7,508 bases of DNA, from assembly GCA_031976395.1 (NCBI GenBank), contig DALYLJ010000163.1, positions 1 to 7,508 on the forward strand, read 5' to 3'. The notes under the pieces are model-generated. The model saw nothing but the letters and a program-made list of their open reading frames with translations, was not told the origin of the DNA and did no database searches. Source of the DNA: UBA11164 sp002420085 (GTDB lineage Bacteria > Pseudomonadota > Gammaproteobacteria > Xanthomonadales > Xanthomonadaceae). The translations under genes were made by a program, and so were the position numbers. This document shows positions 1 to 7,100 of the stretch, one piece after another. Within the stretch, counting starts at the first letter, position 1. Every line of letters begins with the position of its first letter.

Positions 1-212
1 TGACCCCGGATGCGGTCAATGCCCAGATCGCCAAGGGCCAGGCCGGTCAGATGTTTGTCCTGCCGACCCGGGAAGCGATGAATGCCCAGGGTGCCAACAA
101 CCTCGGCATGCGGAACTTCCAGATCAACTGGAACCACGAGCCGAACAAGCGCCTGCGCATCTACATGTTCGATCAGACCCACCACGACGTCGCCATCTGG
201 TCGATCCACTGA
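1..212 (+). CDS. 3' end of an unrecognised protein (partial)
   Basis: Only the last 69 complete codons lie in the window, read in the frame whose codons start at position 3, ending with TGA at 210-212. The tail is rich in Asn, Gln and His and ends in alternating hydrophobic residues (KRLRIYMFDQTHHDVAIWSI then His), which looks like terminal beta strands rather than helix. Codon third positions are GC-rich as in the neighbouring genes, supporting a real coding end. I do not recognise the family. Because SCO and heme-protein genes follow, it could be an exported copper or redox enzyme or a beta-propeller, but nothing in this fragment proves that. It is separated from the SCO gene by a strong terminator, so it is probably the last gene of its own transcript or is joined to the next genes only by read-through. 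Confidence 0.75.
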   Translation, partial: TPDAVNAQIAKGQAGQMFVLPTREAMNAQGANNLGMRNFQINWNHEPNKRLRIYMFDQTHHDVAIWSIH

Positions 213-238
213 CCTGACGACGTGCCTGAATGGGCTAC

Positions 239-270
239 ACGCGGCCCCGATTCGTCGGGGCCGCGTTTTT
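239..270 (+). terminator. Rho-independent terminator after the first gene
   Basis: A perfect stem (CGCGGCCCCGA at 240-250 against TCGGGGCCGCG at 255-265) closes on a TTCG tetraloop and is followed directly by TTTTT (266-270). The outermost A239/T266 can add one more pair. It lies 27 bases after the stop at 212. The high GC content, stable tetraloop and U-tract make this a very convincing intrinsic terminator for the upstream gene on the + strand. Confidence 0.93.
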
Positions 271-347
271 CCGAAACCGACAGGACGAAGATATCCGCAA
301 CCAATGGACCCGCTTCGTGGCACACTGGCCCGAAGCCATCGCAGAAC

Positions 348-353
348 GAGGAG
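348..353 (+). promoter_or_regulatory. Ribosome binding site of the SCO gene
   Basis: GAGGAG lies 8 bases before ATG 362. It decides between this start and the upstream in-frame ATG at 230, which lies before the terminator hairpin and would put 44 residues ahead of the signal peptide. Confidence 0.8.
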
Positions 354-361
354 AGCAAACG

Positions 362-1063
362 ATGATTCAGCACGGCAATCACGACGGAATTCGCATGATC
401 CTGGGCGCCCTCATGCTGGGCGCATTTTTTTCTACGGCGTTTGCTGGCGTCGCCAGCGCCGCTGAACCGGCCACCGCCAGCGTCGAAGCCACACCCGCCG
501 CAGCCGGCAAGGCGAGCGGCAGCAAGCGTGCCGAGCGCAGCTACGGCTATTCGGTCCGCACCTACAAGACACCCGAAGTCGGCCTGACCGATGCCAATGG
601 CGCGTCGGTTGATTTGAGCAGCGCGATCGACAGTGCCGATACTGTAGTGGTCGGCTTCATCTTCACCACATGCCAGGGCGTCTGCCCGGTGATCACGGCG
701 ACCATGGCCAATGCCACCCGTGAACTGGACAAGGATGGTCGTGACTACAAGGTGCTGCTGGTCTCGCTCGATCCCGAGTATGACACCCCGACCCGCCTCA
801 ACGAGTACGCCAAGCGGTTTCGCACCGGCGAGCGGATCAGCTTTCTGACCGGCAGCCGCGACGATATCTTCGAGGTGCTGCGTCGTTTCGATTCGCTGTA
901 CCTGGGCGGCCGCAAGATGAGCCATCAGCCGGTTACCCTGATTCGCAACCGGGGCGATCACGCCTGGGTTCGACTGGATGGTCTGGTCGATGCCCGCAGC
1001 CTGGTCAGCGAGATCCGCAAGGTGCAGACCGGCGGCGAACCGATCGCGGCAGTCACGCCCTGA
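362..1063 (+). CDS. SCO1/SenC family exported thioredoxin-fold protein
   Basis: The 233-residue product has a Sec-type signal peptide with a hydrophobic core at about residues 12-31 and a likely cut after Ala33 (VASA|AEP). A low-complexity Ala/Ser/Thr linker follows to about residue 57, then the SCO domain. The SCO signature is visible as FTTCQGVCPV, giving the CxxxC pair Cys104/Cys108. His188 (KMSHQP) fits the third copper ligand, and SLDPEYDTP (135-143) is the usual conserved turn. SCO proteins bind copper through Cys-Cys-His and help assemble CuA centres or act as periplasmic thiol reductases. No cytochrome oxidase genes are seen nearby, so the partner may be another copper or heme protein. 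The start at 362 is chosen because GAGGAG (348-353) sits 8 bases upstream and the signal peptide follows at once. An in-frame ATG at 230 would start upstream of the terminator and is rejected. Probably co-transcribed with the next gene. Confidence 0.93.
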   Translation: MIQHGNHDGIRMILGALMLGAFFSTAFAGVASAAEPATASVEATPAAAGKASGSKRAERSYGYSVRTYKTPEVGLTDANGASVDLSSAIDSADTVVVGFIFTTCQGVCPVITATMANATRELDKDGRDYKVLLVSLDPEYDTPTRLNEYAKRFRTGERISFLTGSRDDIFEVLRRFDSLYLGGRKMSHQPVTLIRNRGDHAWVRLDGLVDARSLVSEIRKVQTGGEPIAAVTP

Positions 1064-1123
1064 ACCAGGCGACGCCCGGAGACAGCCAGCAACGACTCAT
1101 CCCAACACGGAAATCCTTCGATC

Positions 1124-2836
1124 ATGACGTACCGAACCATCGCCCACCGTCTGGCATCGCTGCCGCTCGTCCTGCTCGCGCTGGCATTGGCGGCTCCGGC
1201 GTTCGCCGCCAAGCCCGATCCGGAACTCGGCCGCCGCCTGTATGAGACCGGCATCGACCGCAAGGGCAACCCGATCACCGGAATCGACCACAACGACATC
1301 AGCTATGAGGGCGAGCAGGCGGCCTGTCTGCGCTGCCATCGGCGCAGCGGGTTCGGTGGCAGTGAGGGTGGCTACTACGTTCCGCCGATTCCCAAGGATT
1401 TCCTCTACGAGTCCTCGCGCAGCGATCGTAATGACCGCTTCCGGGCCGCCTTCCTCGAAGCGCAATCGGTGCAGCACTGGGTGCGCGTGCGCATGCCGCG
1501 CGCGCGCCCGGCCTACACCGACGAGACCCTGGCCGCCGCCATCCGCGAGGGCTACAGCCCGACCGGCCAGAAGTTCGATGCCCTGATGCCGCGCTACACG
1601 CTCGACGATCAGGACATGGCCAATCTGATCGCCCACCTCAAGACCCTTTCGTCGCAGATCTCGCCGGGCGTGGACGACACCTTCATGCACTTCGGCATGG
1701 TGCTTTCGGAAGGGATCGACCCCGGTGAGCGCGAGGCCATGATTCGCACCACCGAGGCGTTCTTCGAGTGGTACAACGAGCGGCTGACCGGCGACAAGAA
1801 CCTGATTGCTTCCGAGCGCGTCTACGGCATGCAGTTCCGCGAAAGCACCCGGTTGTGGAAGCTGCATCTCTGGGAACTGAAGGGCGACAGCAAGTCCTGG
1901 CCCCGGCAGTTGCGCAGCCATTACAAGAAGACGCCGGTGTTCGCCATGGTCAATGGCATGGTCGCCGGTTCCTGGAATCCGATTGGCGAATTCTGCGATG
2001 AGCAGAAACTGCCCTGCCTGTTCCCGCTCACCCAGGCCGCCCAGCACACCCGCGATCTCGGTGGCTACACCATCTATTACTCGCGTGGTCTCGAACTGGA
2101 GGCCGATCTGATCCTGCAGCACCTGTACGACCAGGGCCTGGCCTCGGGCCGCTCGATCGTTCAATTGCATCAGGCCGGTCCGGGTGGCGCCATTCCGGCG
2201 GCCCGATTCAACGCCCGGATCGCTCGCTTGCCGGGCGTCGAGGTGGAAACCCTTGCCTACACCGACCACGCATCGCTCGACAAAGCATTGAACGAACTGG
2301 CCGCGCGCGGCGAACTGCGCCACGACATCATCATCTGGCCGGGTGACGATGCGGCAGCGGTGGATCGGGTGCTGGCACGTCCCGAACTGGCCGCGACCGA
2401 TATCTACACCAGTTCCCGCGCGTTCGAGGCGATCCACAGCGGCGCCGTCGGCGAGGCCGCCAAGGCCAATGTCGGACGCCTGATCGCGGCATGGCCGTTC
2501 TCGCTGCCGGAAGATCGTCATCCCGATGCTTACCGGGTACGGGCGTGGATGCGCTCGCGTGCGCTGCCGGTGACCGCCGAGCGCATCCAGTTCATGAGCT
2601 ACTACAGCCTCGGCATCCTGCGTGACGCCGGCCGGCACATGTTCGAGCACTACCATCGCGATTACCTGATGGAGCGGATCGAGCACGAAGTGGACGGCGC
2701 CGTGAATCCTGGTTTCTACCCGGATCTGGAGTTGGGACCGGAACAGCGCTTCGTGTCCAAGGGCGGTTACGTGGTCCGCACCGACGCCCAGGACAGCAGC
2801 AAGATCAAGGCGATCAGCCCCTGGATGTTGCCCTGA
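1124..2836 (+). CDS. Exported cytochrome c fused to a periplasmic ligand-binding domain
   Basis: The 570-residue product has a signal peptide (hydrophobic core about residues 10-24, probable cut at AFA|A near 28). A single class I c-type heme domain follows. CLRCH at 68-72 is the heme attachment site, and Met155 in LMPRYTLDDQDM is placed as the usual sixth ligand, followed by the typical C-terminal helix (DMANLIAHLKTL). From about residue 185 to the end the protein resembles a type-1 periplasmic binding fold of the Leu/Ile/Val ABC-receptor kind. It has alternating beta/alpha segments, a start strand HFGMVLS, a repeated 'VFAMVNGMVAG' core strand, and Cys291/Cys298 as a likely disulfide. No permease or ATPase genes are adjacent, so it may be a redox-linked sensor or electron carrier rather than a transporter part. 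It starts 60 bp after the SCO gene, probably in the same operon. The SD is weak (ACGGA about 12 bases upstream). The domain order is clear; the ligand and function are not known. Confidence 0.88.
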   Translation: MTYRTIAHRLASLPLVLLALALAAPAFAAKPDPELGRRLYETGIDRKGNPITGIDHNDISYEGEQAACLRCHRRSGFGGSEGGYYVPPIPKDFLYESSRSDRNDRFRAAFLEAQSVQHWVRVRMPRARPAYTDETLAAAIREGYSPTGQKFDALMPRYTLDDQDMANLIAHLKTLSSQISPGVDDTFMHFGMVLSEGIDPGEREAMIRTTEAFFEWYNERLTGDKNLIASERVYGMQFRESTRLWKLHLWELKGDSKSWPRQLRSHYKKTPVFAMVNGMVAGSWNPIGEFCDEQKLPCLFPLTQAAQHTRDLGGYTIYYSRGLELEADLILQHLYDQGLASGRSIVQLHQAGPGGAIPAARFNARIARLPGVEVETLAYTDHASLDKALNELAARGELRHDIIIWPGDDAAAVDRVLARPELAATDIYTSSRAFEAIHSGAVGEAAKANVGRLIAAWPFSLPEDRHPDAYRVRAWMRSRALPVTAERIQFMSYYSLGILRDAGRHMFEHYHRDYLMERIEHEVDGAVNPGFYPDLELGPEQRFVSKGGYVVRTDAQDSSKIKAISPWMLP

Positions 2837-2860
2837 GCGGCTGAGGGTTCGAGAGGCCGA

Positions 2861-2902
2861 GATTCGAGATTCGTTGTAGTCGGGAACCCGGAATCGAGAA
2901 TC
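2861..2902. repeat. Imperfect palindromic intergenic repeat (GATTCGAGATTC / GAATCGAGAATC)
   Basis: GATTCGAGATTC (2861-2872) is the near reverse complement of GAATCGAGAATC (2891-2902), matching at 10 of 12 positions with the two mismatches central. Between the arms lies a small self-complementary CGGGAACCCG (2881-2890). A related TTCGAGAGGCCGA precedes it at 2849-2860, so the TTCGAG unit recurs. It sits just after the cytochrome stop and before the terminator. The look is that of a short dispersed extragenic palindrome; GATTCG/GAATC-type intergenic repeats are common in Xanthomonadaceae-like genomes as I recall. Copy number cannot be judged here. Confidence 0.5.
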
Positions 2903-2910
2903 ATGCGTGC

Positions 2911-2940
2911 AAAAAGCCCCTTCGCATGCGAAGGGGCTTT
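2911..2940. terminator. Perfect-palindrome bidirectional terminator between convergent genes
   Basis: Positions 2913-2940 form a perfect 28-bp palindrome (AAAGCCCCTTCGC on the left arm), giving a GC-rich hairpin in either direction. Read on the minus strand it ends in GGGGCTTTTT, a good U-tract for stopping the regulator gene that ends at 2969. On the plus strand it ends in GGGGCTTTC, a shorter U-tract that would still help end the cytochrome transcript. Its position between two convergent stop codons (2836 and 2969) fits a shared terminator. Confidence 0.9.
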
Positions 2941-2968
2941 CGGGGTCAATCCAGTTGCCAGCGTTTGC

Positions 2969-3682
2969 TCAGTTGCTGTTGCCGGCTGCCGAATGCTGCC
3001 GTTCGCGATAGGCTTCCTTGAACTGCGGGTACAGGGTGATCGCGCCGCGACCGAGTTTGAGCCGACCGTCGCGCTCCATGGCCTTGAGCAGCCGGCTGAT
3101 CACCTCGCGACTGCTGCCCAGATCGTTGGCGATATCCTGGTGGGTGATCCGCAGGACGTTCTGCCCAGTTGTTTCCGACAGTTCGTACAGGGTCTTTTCG
3201 ATTCGTTGCGGCAGTCGAACGAAGGCCACCTCGGTGACCAGATCGACCATCCGGACGAAGCAGGAGGTCATCGAGGCCAGCGCGAAATCACGGAACGCCT
3301 TCGACTCGGCCATCAGGGCATCGAGGTAGCGTGCCGGGATCCGGATCAGCACCAGATCACCTTCGGCGACCACGTCGGACACCTTGATCGGCTGGTTGGC
3401 CAGCATGGTCAGGCTCAGCACGCACATTTCGCCGGCCCGGACCTTGTGGGTATTGAATACCCGGCCGTCGTCGCAGCCGATCCGTACCGCCATGCCACCG
3501 GCGATCACGATGCTGAAGTGGTCGTTGGTCATCGGACGCGGATCGAGCGATTCGCCATGATGGTGGCGAATGACCATGGCGTCGGACAGCGCGGCGTTCC
3601 ATAGTGGACCGCGCACCTGCTTGAGTGATGGGATGTCCTGGATGAGGCTGCGCGCTTCGGATGTCATCTTCAAGGCGCTCAT
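2969..3682 (-). CDS. Crp/Fnr family transcriptional regulator
   Basis: The 237-residue product has an N-terminal cyclic-nucleotide-binding-like beta barrel (about residues 35-115) and a dimerisation helix (about 120-150). The C-terminal winged helix-turn-helix is at about 155-218. The HTH is clear: ITHQDIANDLGSSREVISRL at 179-198, with Arg192, Glu193, Ser196 and Arg197 on the recognition helix. The E-x-x-S-R arrangement resembles FNR-type readers of TTGAT-like half sites. The N-terminal cysteine cluster of FNR is absent, so an FNR-type iron-sulfur cluster is unlikely. The cysteines present are Cys70, Cys87 and Cys141, and His40-42 form a triple. The effector is unknown. The start at 3682 is favoured by the ATGA overlap with a small upstream ORF; a second in-frame Met is at residue 6. 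It is divergent from the peptidase gene and convergent with the cytochrome gene. It may regulate either neighbour or itself. Confidence 0.92.
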   Translation of the reverse strand: MSALKMTSEARSLIQDIPSLKQVRGPLWNAALSDAMVIRHHHGESLDPRPMTNDHFSIVIAGGMAVRIGCDDGRVFNTHKVRAGEMCVLSLTMLANQPIKVSDVVAEGDLVLIRIPARYLDALMAESKAFRDFALASMTSCFVRMVDLVTEVAFVRLPQRIEKTLYELSETTGQNVLRITHQDIANDLGSSREVISRLLKAMERDGRLKLGRGAITLYPQFKEAYRERQHSAAGNSN

Positions 3683-3765
3683 GCGGTCACCGCCCCGTTG
3701 CCGAAACGACCGCAGACTGTCGGCTGTACATGCATGTATACGATATTTTTCATAGGTTGATTCAT
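3679..3765 (-). CDS. Small upstream ORF (28 codons) overlapping the regulator start
   Basis: On the minus strand an ATG at 3765-3763 is preceded by GGAG (3778-3775) at a spacing of 9 bases, better than the regulator's own SD. It encodes 28 residues beginning MNQPMKNIVYMHV and ending GNGAVTA. Its TGA (3681-3679) overlaps the regulator ATG (3682-3680) as ATGA, the classic arrangement for translational coupling. The first half is AT-rich and lacks the GC-rich third positions of its neighbours, so it may act by being translated rather than through its product. No similarity is recognised. The alternative is that this stretch is simply promoter DNA for the regulator; the ATGA overlap and SD could be chance. 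Confidence 0.45.
   Translation of the reverse strand: MNQPMKNIVYMHVQPTVCGRFGNGAVTA
3727..3738. promoter_or_regulatory. Palindrome TACATGCATGTA, candidate operator
   Basis: TACATGCATGTA is a perfect 12-bp palindrome inside the only AT-rich patch upstream of the regulator (about 3727-3770). With one mismatch tolerated it extends to TGTACATGCATGTATA (3725-3740). It lies 45 bp upstream of the regulator start. A minus-strand TATACA overlaps its edge (3740-3735) and could be a -10. A Crp-family dimer or another symmetric repressor could bind here, but it does not match the TTGAT-N4-ATCAA or TGTGA-N6-TCACA patterns. Confidence 0.35.
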
Positions 3766-3830
3766 TTGCTCGATCTCCAGTAAGTCTGGCCCTCCGTTGG
3801 CAGATGCACTCCAGCGTCGAGCCCCGCTTT

Positions 3831-3919
3831 CCATGGTCAGCGGCCCATCACCGAAAAACTTTATCGGCCGACCGAAATCCACGACGGTCGGTTGCCCCCT
3901 GTGGGCCGATTGCCCATGG
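3831..3919. other. Structured leader candidate: nested inverted repeats forming a three-way junction
   Basis: The outer arms are CCATGG-N4-CGGCCCA (3831-3847) and TGGGCCG-N5-CCATGG (3902-3919), pairing perfectly over 6 plus 7 bp around an internal loop. Inside, two hairpins abut each other: CCGA...TCGG (3851-3867) and CCGACCG...CGGTCGG (3868-3891, 10-base loop). The whole folds as a closing stem plus two adjacent hairpins, on either strand. It lies in the divergent intergenic region, just downstream of a minus-strand -10-like TAGAAT and 53 bases ahead of the small ORF's SD. A regulatory RNA leader or a protein-binding cruciform are both possible. It matches no riboswitch class I can name. Confidence 0.5.
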
Positions 3920-3935
3920 TTTGGCAATCCACCCG

Positions 3936-3964
3936 ATTCTACACGTTACCGACCGTGCGTGCAG
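3936..3964 (-). promoter_or_regulatory. Candidate promoter of the regulator leader
   Basis: On the minus strand TAGAAT (3941-3936) matches the sigma-70 -10 consensus at five of six positions. A poor -35 candidate (CTGCAC, 3964-3959) is 17 bases upstream. Transcription from it would start near 3929, about ten bases before the structured element. The weak -35 implies activator dependence or a false positive. Confidence 0.3.
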
Positions 3965-4144
3965 CCACGACCTTCGGCATATCCTTCGGTGAATCAGTGG
4001 TTTCGCGCCAATCGAGTGGCTAAACGCACCGACCGGACGACGACCGATCTGCTACAAAGAACAGGTCAACGACGCCCCGAATCGGGTGTCTGATCCGTCT
4101 GTCGCACTCACTCACGCGGCTCCCGCAGCCGACCCAGGCCCGAC

Positions 4145-7100
4145 ATGCAGTCTCATCCCGACCCCTGCGCCCGCTCCGTCAGTGTCATGGCGATGACCGA
4201 TCCGGGCCGCCGGCGCATCCTGCCCCGCCCGCGCCGTGGCTCACTGGGGCTTTCCCGCGCCCTGCTGTCCAGGGCGATCGCGCTGGGCCTGCCGGGTGTG
4301 CTCGGCCTGTCGCTGGCGGCACTGCCGGGGACTGCCGTTGTGGCCGGCAAGCGCGTGGCAGATGGGTCTGGGGTGGTTGCTCAGACCTATATCGTCCTGT
4401 TCGACGATGCGCCGCTGGCGGCCTATCGTGGCGAGCCCGAACCGGACCCGATCACCGCAGCGGCGGTCGATCGCGGCGCGCCGGACCGGACTGCCTCGGG
4501 GAGCTTGACTGCGGTCAAGTCAGATTCGGACCGATCGCTACGTCGTCCGGCCGCACTGGGCGGTGATCGTCTCGACCCCGCTGCGCCCGCCGCGCGTGCC
4601 TACCGCGCCTATCTGCACGACCGTCGCGATCAGGCTCTGGCCGTGATCGGCCAGCGGATCGGGCGTGATACACGTCCCGATTTTATTTATGAATTGATTC
4701 TGAACGGAGTTGCATTGCGCCTGTCGGCGGACGAGGCCGAGGCGATCGCCGATCTGCCTGGCGTTCGGCGTGTCGTTCCCGATTGGGTCGCCACCGTGCA
4801 GACCGACTCCGGACCGACCTGGATCGGCGCGCCCGACCTGTGGACCGGTGTTGCGGGAGTGCAATCGCGCGGCGAAGGGGTGGTGGTCGGGGTGATCGAT
4901 ACCGGCATCAACCCCGACCATCCCGCGTTTGCAGCAACCGCGACCGACCCGCTCAGTTCCGAGGTCTTTACCCACAGCAATCCGCGCGGCCAGATGCTCG
5001 GGCTGTGTGCCAGCACCGGCCTGCCCTGCAACACCAAGCTGATCGGCATGTTCGATCTGACCGCCACCGGCAACGAGGACGACGATGGCCGCGACCGTGA
5101 CGGCCATGGCTCGCATGTCGCCAGTACGGCGGTCGGCAATCCGATCGTGGCCAGCTTCAGCAGTGGCAGCCGGGCGATCGCGGGTGTCGCCCCGCGCGCC
5201 AACCTGATCAGTTTCAAAGCCTGCGAGGGTGTCAGCAACTGCCGAGGCAGTTGGTTGCAGGCGGCGCTCGAACAGGCGGTCGCGGTCGGCGTCGATGTCC
5301 TCAATTATTCGATCGGTGGCCCGGCCCTGGATCCGTTCTTCGCCCTGGAAGCCGAGGCCATGCTCAACCTGCGGGCGGCCGGGGTGCTGGCGGTGGTCGC
5401 GGCGGGCAATCGCGGTCCCGAGCCACGCACCCTCACTTCACCGGCCAATGCACCCTGGGTGCTGTCGGTGGCCGCTGCCAGCCATACCCGCTTGGTCGGG
5501 AATCGCCTGAGCCTGAGTGGTGGCGACAGCAGCCCGCCGGGCGACGGCGAGTTGTTCGGTGCCAGCGCCATCGGCGCCAGTGGTGCCGGCATCGACCAGG
5601 ATCTGCTGTTCGACCGCGACCCCCAGCATCCACTGTGCAGTACCGGTCCGGGCGATGGCCTGGCACCTGGCTCGATCGATGAGCCGGACGGATCGAGCAA
5701 TCCCTGGCCGACCGAGCCGAACCGGTTTTCCGGTGGTCGGATCGTGGTCTGCGAGCGTGGCAGCCATGCCCGGATCGCCAAGAGCGACAATGTCCGCCGG
5801 GCTGGTGGCTCGGCGATGGTGCTGATCAATCAGTTCGCCGACGGTGCCGACATCGTCTCCGATCCGCACAGCCTCCCGACCAGCCACCTCGACTACCTCG
5901 ATGGGCAGCGCCTGCTGGATTGGCTGGCCAGCGGGACCGGTCATCGGGCGCGGATGAGCGCCGAGGCGATCCAGGATTCGCCCAGCCGGGCCGACCTGAT
6001 CGCCAGTTTCAGCAGCCGTGGACCGAATCCGGGCGGCGGCGAACGATTGACCGGCGTGCTCAAGCCCGACCTGACCGCACCGGGGGTCGCCATTCTTGCC
6101 GCGCTCGCCTCCGGCACCAACACCGGCACCCTGTCCGGCACCTCGATGGCTGCCCCGCACGTCACCGGTGCCGCCGCCCTGTTGATCGGCGCCAGCCGGT
6201 CGGCGGGGGGCAGCGGATGGGATGCCGATCGACTCATCTCGGCCCTGGTCGGGACTGCCCGGACCACAGTGCGCGCCGCCGATGGCATCACCCTGACCGA
6301 CCGCTTCGCCCAGGGTGCGGGGCGCATCGACATCGCGGCGGCCGCCCGTGCCGGCCTGTACTTTCCCTCCGAGCCGGACGGTTTTCCGAGCTTCACCGGC
6401 ATCTCCGGCAGTTCGGCGGCGGCGCCGCGCGAACTGAATCTGCCGAGCCTGACCCACGAAGCCTGCTTCGGCACCTGTCGGTTGAGTCGGCACGTGGTCG
6501 ATCTCAAGGGTGGCGGCCGCTGGCGGGTCGAGGCGGACCTGCCCGCGCCGATCACGGTCAGCAGCCCTGTCCAGACCTTCGATCTGGCGGCCGGTGCCGG
6601 CCTCACCCTGACGTTCGATTTCGACCTGTCCGAGCCGAGCCTGGCCGGTCGCTGGCATTTCGGCACGATCGTGCTGCGCACGCTCGACAACGACGGTAGC
6701 AGCGACACCCGGATTCCGGTGGCCCTGTTCGCCGATCCCGGCAATGCTCCGACCACGATCAGCCGGGTAGTCGATGGCGATGCCGGCCATGTCGATCTCG
6801 CCCTGTCCGGCCTGCGGGCATTGCCGCGCGCGCGCTTTGCCACCAGCGATCTGGTTCCGGTGACTCGCGACAACACCCCGATCGCAGCCGATCCGACGCC
6901 TGAGACGCCCTACGACAGCGCGTCGGGCACCGCGACCCGGATCGTCGAGATTCCCGCCAATACCGGCAGCGAGACGATCCGCTGGCGCGTGCAGGTCGAT
7001 CTGCGCTCGACCACGGCGCGCGATGCCGACCTCTACCTCGGCATCGATCGCAACGGCAATGGCGTTGCCGAGGAAAGCGAGGAGTTGTGTGCCTCGCTTT

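Larger units (their letters stand above)
3766..4144. other. Divergent intergenic region between regulator and peptidase
   Basis: This stretch of about 380 bp has no convincing protein gene; the short frames in it lack SD sites or family signatures. It holds the structured element (3831-3919) and the minus-strand TAGAAT (3936-3941). For the peptidase it holds a weak extended -10 (TGCTACAAA at 4050-4058, with CCGACC at 4029-4034 as a poor -35) followed by a small bulged hairpin (4071-4090). The hairpin has no U-tract, so it is not a terminator. Confidence 0.6.

Noticed and set aside
1..212. Assignment of the first gene as SBP56/methanethiol oxidase
   Set aside because: The SCO and heme-gene context is suggestive, but the C-terminal residues do not show the usual SBP56 ending, and only 69 residues are visible.
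230..361. Upstream in-frame ATG at 230 as start of the SCO protein
   Set aside because: It lies before the terminator hairpin, lacks a good SD, and would bury the signal peptide behind 44 residues; ATG 362 has GAGGAG and an immediate signal peptide.
1097..2686. 529-codon open frame on the minus strand
   Set aside because: It is fully antisense to the cytochrome fusion, whose domains are unmistakable; long antisense frames are expected in GC-rich DNA and this one shows no recognised domain.
2903..3604. 233-codon plus-strand frame over the regulator
   Set aside because: Antisense shadow of the Crp/Fnr gene; it also starts inside the terminator region.
3757..3770. FNR-type box near TTGAT
   Set aside because: Only one half site is present; the partner position reads TTGCT instead of ATCAA.
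3842..3908. c-di-GMP (GEMM) riboswitch on the minus strand
   Set aside because: A CACAGGGGGCAA stretch superficially recalls the GEMM start, but the conserved GACGCAAAGCC and later GGTAGGTAGCGGGGTTACC-like segment are missing.
4071..4090. Hairpin as an intrinsic terminator upstream of the peptidase
   Set aside because: The stem is short and bulged and no T-run follows on either side.
5438..6790. 450-codon and 311-codon minus-strand frames over the peptidase gene
   Set aside because: They are shadows of the S8 peptidase reading frame, low in complexity (Gly/Ala/Arg-rich) and without family signatures.
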